From Heterodera schachtii (Eukaryota; Nematoda; Chromadorea; Rhabditida; Heteroderidae), in NCBI GenBank assembly GCA_023374025.1, contig SIJG01000111.1, forward strand, positions 251,360 through 315,359: DNA of 64,000 nt, in the 5' to 3' direction. The translations under genes and the position numbers were made by a program. Below, in pieces: positions 58,141 through 64,000 of the stretch. How positions within the stretch are numbered: position 1 is the stretch's first letter; each line of letters opens with the position of its first letter. Below the pieces are notes generated by a model. That model made no database searches. It was not told where the DNA came from and worked only from the letters and a program-made list of their open reading frames with translations.

Positions 58141-58793
58141 AAAAATAAAATAAATTAGGAATAAGAATTAAGTTAGTTCTCTGATAGAGCCAAGTTCCTA
58201 AGGACACTAAATGGGATTAGTCAGTCATTAGAGGGAAGTTACAATCTAATTAGCACGACTCCGGGTCGGTCAAGTCCGCTAATTGAGCTCCATTAGTACT
58301 GGCCTGAACACAAAGACATCAATTAGGAAGGATAAAATTGTCAGCTTAAGGCAATTAGCCCTGTGGCTTAATGATCCTTAATTGAGGAACAAGTACAATT
58401 AGCTTAACACCTGTGGATAATAAAAACGATTAGTTGAATAGCGTGTGAAAATTAGTGTGTTGTACGTACGATCTCAATGCCAAACCTCGGGCCAATTAGC
58501 TTACACTGATGGCAATGACTAATTAAAACATTATATTAGCCCCGTGGCTTAATGACTCTTACACTGGGGAACCGATTTCAATGCCAAACCTCGGGCCAAT
58601 TAGCTTACACTGATGACAATGACTAATCAAGACATTACATTAGCCCCGTGGCAAATGACTCTTACACTGGGGAACGAGTGCAATTAGCTTAACACCCATG
58701 GGTAATTAAAAACGATTAGCTTAATTAATTAGTGTGTGCTTTGGACGATATCATTGCCAAGCTTTTTACACTTATGGCTAATTAAGAGATTTT
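58141..58793. promoter_or_regulatory. ATTAG/CTAAT-rich region upstream of secreted gene
   Basis: About 20 ATTAG or CTAAT words occur in 650 bp, far more than in neighbouring DNA of similar composition. Within it, a ~110-bp unit containing 'ccaattagcttacactgatg' and 'ttagccccgtgg' is repeated directly at about 58475-58580 and 58581-58680, with weaker copies on both sides. TAAT-core words are typical homeodomain sites, so a regulatory role for the next gene is possible but unproven. Confidence 0.4.
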
Positions 58794-58799
58794 GTTGCC

Positions 58800-58805
58800 T
58801 TTCAG
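58800..58805 (+). promoter_or_regulatory. Trans-splice-like acceptor before the start codon
   Basis: TTTCAG is followed by one base and then ATG (58807). In nematodes an acceptor this close to the start, with no upstream exon, usually marks spliced-leader addition. Confidence 0.55.
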
Positions 58806-58806
58806 A

Positions 58807-59052
58807 ATGTTCGGCATAATGTGCCGTCCGGTTCTCTTCATGGTATGTGCCTTCTTCGTATTGTTTTTTGTTTACGCCACCAAGCCTGAACTGTTCATGC
58901 CCAACCATGCCCCAACCGATGAAAACGAAATCCCAAACATCGGAAAAGCTGAACCGAATGCAATTGGCCGTTTTGGACATGATCACCCGCGCAACTCGGA
59001 CACGGAAACGGAAAAGCCCGCGCACGGATTCGGTATCAGTCCCGAATTTTAA
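58807..59052 (+). CDS. Small secreted protein, unknown family
   Basis: A single-exon frame of 81 codons from the ATG just after TTTCAG. Residues 1-25 form a signal peptide: Met-Phe-Gly-Ile-Met-Cys-Arg, then a hydrophobic stretch ending Phe-Val-Tyr-Ala. The mature part is about 57 residues, acidic and rich in Pro, Asn and His, with no cysteine. It ends Phe-Gly-Ile-Ser-Pro-Glu-Phe. No dibasic processing site is evident. It lies 235 bp upstream of the modular cysteine-rich gene on the same strand, with an AATAAA at about 59261, so the two could be co-expressed. The family is not recognised. Confidence 0.6.
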   Translation: MFGIMCRPVLFMVCAFFVLFFVYATKPELFMPNHAPTDENEIPNIGKAEPNAIGRFGHDHPRNSDTETEKPAHGFGISPEF

Positions 59053-59088
59053 CCCGTTTTGGCACTTTTGTAGCCAATTTTTTGGGAA

Positions 59089-59278
59089 ATGAAAATGGAA
59101 AGGCCAAGGACAGGATTAAGACGTGGAAAAAATCATGAAAAATGGTTAATCGGCTTCATGTCCTTGTTCAAGGACGTAAAAAGCAAGGACAGGGGAAAAG
59201 ACTTTGGAAAACCATGACAAAATGGTTAATGAGCTTCGTGTCCTGGTTCAAGGACGCCGAAATAAATGGCTAATTACA
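59089..59278 (+). other. Two ~80-bp direct repeats, possible short frame
   Basis: Two copies of 'aaggacagg...aaaatggttaat...ttcaaggacg' lie at about 59100-59175 and 59182-59256. In the first, GTCCTTG-TT-CAAGGAC is a perfect 7-bp hairpin. Both copies encode, in their own frames, Lys-Trp-Leu-(Ile/Met)-x-Phe-x-Ser-(Leu/Trp)-Phe-Lys-Asp. A 42-codon frame runs from ATG 59089 to 59217. This may be the 3' UTR of the preceding gene or an extra exon. Confidence 0.4.
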
Positions 59279-59279
59279 G

Positions 59280-62200
59280 GGACGTAATGAGTGTGACTCT
59301 TTAGAAGGGCATAATTAATTAGTCAATGAAATTACCTAAGCTGTTACCGGAATTAATTGGAATCCATGGAAAATTAATTGATTGATTGATTGACAATTGA
59401 TTCTGATCAATTGATTGTCATGCACTGATTTGAAATGTCTCATTGATATTTAGTTGACCAATTGTCCATGATTGGGGCACTGTTCTTTGGACAAGTGCTC
59501 ATCGCAATTTTGGTCAATCACCCACCCGGCAAAACTGGTGCCGATTTTTTTTTTTTTTGGAAAATCCAATTATTTATTTATTTTTTTTTGAGACATCCGA
59601 TTCTTCCGCTCGCTGATCATTGTTTTGGTTAGCATTGTTGTTTCGGTGGAAGCGCCGAGCTTTGGAGCAGGTGTGTACACAAAAATTACACCATAAATAA
59701 CAATGATGTGTGGTGAAGTCAGATAAATGTGCCGAAATACACATAATAAGCTGTTATCGATTAAGCATTAAATTTAAATTAAAAAATAATTATTTTTCGT
59801 TTATTTTAAAAATGAAAAGAGATTGCTAAAAATGGTGAATAGGCGATTAAGAATTTTCAAAGAAAAATTTTATGAAAATATTTAAAATTTCAAATTATGA
59901 ATTAAAATTTAAAGTTTCTTTTTGAAATTTAAGTATCAGTTTTCAAAAAAAAATCTTGAAATTTATATTTTTTCTTAAATGTTTTTTAACTTTTTAAAAA
60001 AAATATATCTGATTTTTTGAGAGATGTAAATTTGATGGGTTTAAGCGTACATACCATGAACATAGCATTTAAATTTTTTAAACATAATAATTTGAAAACA
60101 TGGAACCAAGGGCGTAGCCAGGGGGGCTGAGCGGGCTAAAGCCCCCGCCCTCCGAAATCCAAAAATAAAAATTTTATACAAATTTTTGAAAGTTTAAGCA
60201 ATTCTGAACCAATTACATTAAAATTTCAAAAATTTTCCAGACTCCCATTTGACCATATTTTTGAAAAAGGGAACCAAAATGGCAAAAAATAGCCATTTTT
60301 GGCGAAAAACGGCTACAAATTCCTGTAAAATACACTCCTATTCCGGGATTTTTTTAAAAAGAAAACTGAACCCTAAAAAAATTGAATTTTTGAGTTAAGC
60401 CCCCCCCCCCCTCCCGAAGCCAAGGGTCTCTGGCTACGCCCTTGCATGAAACATGGAATGGATTTTTCTTGAATTAAATTTATATTTAACAAATCTTAGG
60501 TCAAGAAAACGGTAATTAAATTTAAAAATTTGGAATATTATTTACAGGTGGATTTAGCCTCTCAACGCCGGATTCACTCTTAACCGACACGATGTGCAAC
60601 TACGATTATAATACAGTCAAAGATACTGTGCTCGGACCGGTGCAGAAATATCTACCAAATATGGGGATTGATTTTATCGCGAGCTTTACGGTTGCGGCAA
60701 AATTGCCACCAGACAGTGACGGAAAAGTTGCCGGCACAATGTGCGAGTGCGGTTGGGCAAAATGCCATCCGGCACCCGGCACTAAGGGAAGCACGTGCTG
60801 CGCTGAAAACTATCGTTTTGTGTGCTGCAAGGATGTCAGTGGGATAATTAAAGCATAATTAATTATGTTTGTGATTAATTCCCCTGACTCCAATCACTAG
60901 AATTATTTTTTGAACTCATCAAAATTAGAAGTCTCTTTTTTTAAATTTTGTTTTGCTTTTAAAAAACTAACCGACGAAATATTTAAATTTCTCTAACCGC
61001 CCATCCCTGAGAAAATGCGCTTTCATGGGCGAAATTTTTTTTTGAAATTTTGAAAGGGCCGGGGGGTGAAAAAGGGGGGGGGGGCGGGAGGGGACGGTGG
61101 AGCGTCAAACAAACAAAAAATGTGTTCATTCTCGATTGAAGAAGCATTTTATAAATATGCCAATTATTCAATAATTTAGCCGCCGCCCGTAAGTGCATTT
61201 TCCATGCCTATCAATTCAAAACTTTGTTCTCTGTGTAATTAATTAGCCAACCCCGGAGCAAGTCAAACAAATTGACGGATGTAAAGCGGCTGCGAATCAG
61301 CTTTGCAAGTGCGGCTGGTTCGCATGCGTCAAACAGGAGGGCGCTCCCGCCACTCCATGCTGCGCCGAACACTTCAACTTCTCATGTTGCACGGAAGCAA
61401 GATTTTCTGGCACTTAAAATATTTGAAAGGGCATAGGCACACACATCCATCCATGGCTTCGGGGGCGGGGAGGAGGGGCTGAATTCAAAAATCAATTTTT
61501 AGGGGGTGTATTTCCTTTTTTTTTTTTTGAAATCCCGAATTCGGAGGTCTTTTGGAGTCCATTTTATGGTAAATTGGGGGGTCCGGCGGTGCCGATAGGC
61601 GCCGCCGTGAAAATTTTTTGGAACTCATGTAATTAGTTAAGAGAATTGCTTAAACGGATGGCCTAGTAAAAGGAAGCGGTTGACCCCTCGGGGGCGGCCC
61701 ATCTAATAAATTAAATTGGCTGCCAATTTTATTGCCTTTTTAAGGTGAAACCTCCACCGCCGGTATGGACACATTTATTATTTGTTTTGGTCGGCTGAAA
61801 GCACCGAATTGAACGAATGAAAAACTCAACTTTTTAGACAATTCTCTAAATGATGTTTTGCTAATTGGTCCCCCGTTTAAAAATTAAGCCTCAAATCGAG
61901 CACGATTTGGAGTGCAAAGCCGCGCGGGAGACTTGCCCATGCGGGTGGGCCGAATGCATTCCGAAAGCGGGCGAACGGGCGAGCCCATGCTGCGCGGAGC
62001 ATTACAACTTCACTTGCTGCGTGAAGGCAATCCGCGTGCTTTTAGCGACCGGGAAATTTAAAAGTGCCAACAAGTTCCCACGGCGTGACCAGAAAATGCG
62101 TCAGTCGAAAAGTCAAAATTTTCGGAATTAGAGTATTTTCTTAAAAATAAGGCTAAAACCCGGAAACAAACTGAAAGCAATCAATCCTTCAATAAGGAAT

Positions 62201-62646
62201 CTTTTATGCCATTTTTGAACCAAAAATGCTAAATTCGAAAATTTGGACTTTCGACTTTTTGTTCGAGTTTGGGTCCGGGGTTCGGAATTGGCCGAAATGG
62301 ATACCGAATTCGTGGTCAGGCCCTCGAAAACGCAAGGAACTTGATATAATATATATATATATATATTTATATAAAAAAATTTTTTGTTTTCTGTTAAGGC
62401 TCCACCGGTACGTCTACAGTATGACTGATTGAAATTTTTGTACACTATGGTATGCGCCATTGTTTTACACTTTCCTTCTTCAAAAAGATACCGCCAAAAC
62501 AAATTGCTCAAATTGACGAATGCAAAAAGGCAGCGGAGACCTGCGGCTGCGGATGGTACAATTGCATTAAAAATCTTGGCCAACCGTCAACTGATTGCTG
62601 TGCTGAGCACTACGAGTTTAAATGCTGCACCAATGTAATTAATTAA
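59280..62646 (+). CDS. Secreted protein with four 8-Cys modules joined by Pro-rich microexons
   Basis: Proposed exons: 59280-59290 (ATG at 59287, after acceptor AATTACAG), 59593-59670, 60548-60834 (module 1), 61180-61188 (PPP), 61247-61396 (module 2), 61745-61762 (VKPPPP), 61889-62026 (module 3), 62399-62407 (APP), 62488-62646 (module 4, with stop). All junctions keep frame. The first exons give a signal peptide (MNIRFFRSLIIVLVSIVVSVEA). Each module has the pattern C-x(6-8)-C-x-C-G-W-x2-C-x(10-13)-CC-A-E-(H/N)-x2-F-x-CC; in module 1 the first Cys lies further upstream. The first three modules end two codons after the final CC at phase 0, and two of those donors are GC. Each also has an in-frame stop shortly beyond its donor, so read-through isoforms are possible. 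A hAT element lies in the second intron. The eight even cysteines suggest a disulfide-rich extracellular protein; function is unknown. Confidence 0.65.
60107..60444. mobile_element. Non-autonomous hAT-type transposon in an intron, 338 bp
   Basis: The 15-bp perfect inverted ends CAAGGGCGTAGCCAG and complement, with flanks CATGGAAC (60099-60106) and CATGAAAC (60445-60452), form a 7/8 target duplication. No transposase is present. It sits in the intron before module 1 of the cysteine-rich gene. Confidence 0.85.
61180..61188 (+). other. Microexon 1 (Pro-Pro-Pro)
   Basis: Acceptor ATTTAG, nine bases CCGCCGCCC, then a full donor GTAAGT, at phase 0. Confidence 0.55.
61583..61608 (+). repeat. GC-rich hairpin with GATA loop
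   Basis: Ten-base arms around GATA, in the plus orientation, within the intron after module 2 of the cysteine-rich gene. Confidence 0.7.
61745..61762 (+). other. Microexon 2 (Val-Lys-Pro-Pro-Pro-Pro)
   Basis: Acceptor CTTTTTAAG, eighteen bases GTGAAACCTCCACCGCCG, donor GTATGG, phase 0. Confidence 0.55.
62399..62407 (+). other. Microexon 3 (Ala-Pro-Pro)
   Basis: Pyrimidine-rich acceptor ending TTAAG, nine bases GCTCCACCG, donor GTACGT, phase 0. Confidence 0.55.
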
Positions 62647-64000
62647 TTAATTAATTTGTAATTAAATAATAATCAAGTTAATGACATCATTGGCTCAAGT
62701 TTTTTTAAATGATACTCAAATCGTGAAATAATATGTAAATAACCGGTCTACCTCAGTTCGTCCCCGGCACGATTCGGCCCCAGCGGCTTTTTGGCTATAA
62801 TTTTTTTCTTTGTCAACCAAATTCAACATTGTTGGTATTTCGAAAGCTCTAAGTGTCCTCTATTAGCCTGCAAAATTCTAAAAAAATTTCATCTAAAATC
62901 TAAATATTTTGAGTCTTTTTTGTAAGCTTATATAAACAATAAGATGTTCGTCGTCATTTAAAAAAATCTTTTTCATTTTTGTTTTGAAATTTTTAAAATA
63001 AGAAATTAATAAACACATTATAATCAATCAATTGACAAAGCGAATAAATGAAATTTGTCTGTTTAATTTAATATGAATTAAATTTTTCATTTTTCATTTT
63101 TATTATAAATTATGAATAATTTTGTTTTTTCATTCTTTTGTGGATAACAGAAAGATTCAATTTTTTGTCATTTATTTTCCTTAAGTAAATTTATCTATTA
63201 AATATATATAAATATTAGTCATATTCACAAAATAAATAAAAACTTGTGAACGGCTCGAGCTGAGACAAGGTTGAATGGACTTCCTTAAAATATATAATGT
63301 TATTTTCATTTTTAATAAATAAAAATAATATAATTAAATACATTTCATTTTATTACCAATTAAAAATTTATAAAATTTACTTTATTTTGGTTATTTTATT
63401 ATTCTTTTCTTTTACTTTCCCTTTAGAAATTTAATTTATTTTTTAGCTATTTGTAAATCTCGAATAGCTGTCCTTTAAAATATTTAAGAATTCTTACTAA
63501 TTTATAAGTACATGCATTTTTAGCGCTTTATTAGACAATTTTTTTTTGTTAACTGAACGCTTTTTTAATTTTATTTTTATTAATTCAATAAAAATTGTTT
63601 TTTTATGTAGATAATTGCAGATTATTAAGTACTCCATTGTTCCTTTTTCCCGCATGGAATGCTTTCCCCGTTGCCTGGACCTGTTTAAAAGTTAATAAAT
63701 TGAGAAAGTAAGTGAAAATTGGATATTGCTTTAAATAATGAAAGGGACATAAAAAAATTGGTAATTTCTCAAATACCAAATGCAATGTTGTTTGGAAAAA
63801 TTAATTATGATTTCAGGGCAAAGACCTTTTTTGTAGAGCTCGTGATCTCGGAGCATCTTTTATCTTTTAAATATCTTTTTCGTGAACCTTTTCTTTGTAT
63901 TTTCGCGATTTATTAGAGTATATATTCTCACATGCAAATGTTTTCTTTCGAAGTTTTTTTTAATTCATTTTGAATTTAAAATCATATGATTTAGATTTGT
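62647..64000. other. Intergenic AT-rich sequence, nothing recognised
   Basis: 62760-62800 is the only GC-richer stretch. The 60- and 65-codon frames at 63603-63785 and 63719-63916 have random composition. Composition resembles the AT-rich repeats elsewhere in the window. Confidence 0.4.

Noticed and set aside
58470..58680. CRISPR-like or direct-repeat array
   Set aside because: Only two close copies of a ~110-bp unit with no spacer pattern; eukaryotic context.
58930..58990. RFamide-type neuropeptide (Gly-Arg-Phe-Gly in the secreted protein)
   Set aside because: There is no dibasic cleavage site after the glycine and no repetition, so a peptide precursor is not supported.

Overview
This window looks like AT-rich, transposon-laden nuclear DNA of a nematode. 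This is inferred from introns of about 40-60 nt with TTTTCAG-type acceptors, one or two trans-splice-like acceptors placed just before start codons, several apparent GC-AG introns, an astacin metalloprotease gene, and an LTR element resembling the C. elegans K02A2.6 class. A plant-parasitic (tylenchid) nematode is possible, but nothing here proves it. No rRNA, intact tRNA or CRISPR array was seen.

Layout. 1-23.1 kb is almost gene-free. It holds long, very AT-rich degenerate repeats (1-3.8, 13.7-19.6, 20.95-21.4 kb), one orphan terminal exon (6731-7004), three non-autonomous hAT-type transposons with 8-bp target duplications (8927-9770, 11113-11984, 19628-20944), a perfect 371-bp tandem duplication (12003-12744), a GC-rich hairpin array (21.4-22.06 kb) and a 360-bp (TTTTA)n tract. 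23.5-30.5 kb is a minus-strand Helitron Rep/helicase gene with many introns; 30.6-32.5 kb holds its tandem-repeat flank. 32.5-36.06 kb is degenerate AT-rich repeat. 36058-41104 is a Ty3/Gypsy retrotransposon with an intact 1386-residue Gag-Pol, two 262-bp LTRs and an 82-bp stub of a second copy. That stub abuts, and cuts off the 3' end of, a secreted astacin gene (41105-44601, minus strand, 18 exons reconstructed here). 46.8-47.4 kb holds a broken paralogue of part of that gene beside another hAT element. 49.5-50.9 kb is a two-exon AT-hook protein gene. 51.6-58 kb is a mosaic of nested repeats: hAT elements, a solo LTR, a fold-back element and four copies of one dispersed repeat.

58.8-62.65 kb (plus strand) is the most interesting region. 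It holds a small secreted-protein gene followed by a gene that I reconstruct as a signal peptide plus four cysteine modules. The modules are encoded by separate exons, and Pro-rich microexons of 9, 18 and 9 nt lie between them. This looks like a family formed by exon duplication that I do not recognise.

Two other patterns stand out. A nine-base motif of the form G-N-GGGT-N'-CG, with N' complementary to N, recurs about 29 times in the Helitron gene. A roughly 25-bp GC-rich hairpin with a GATA loop and compensatory changes is scattered through the AT-rich repeats. Exon models come from reading frames and splice motifs read by eye; no alignment or transcript data were available.
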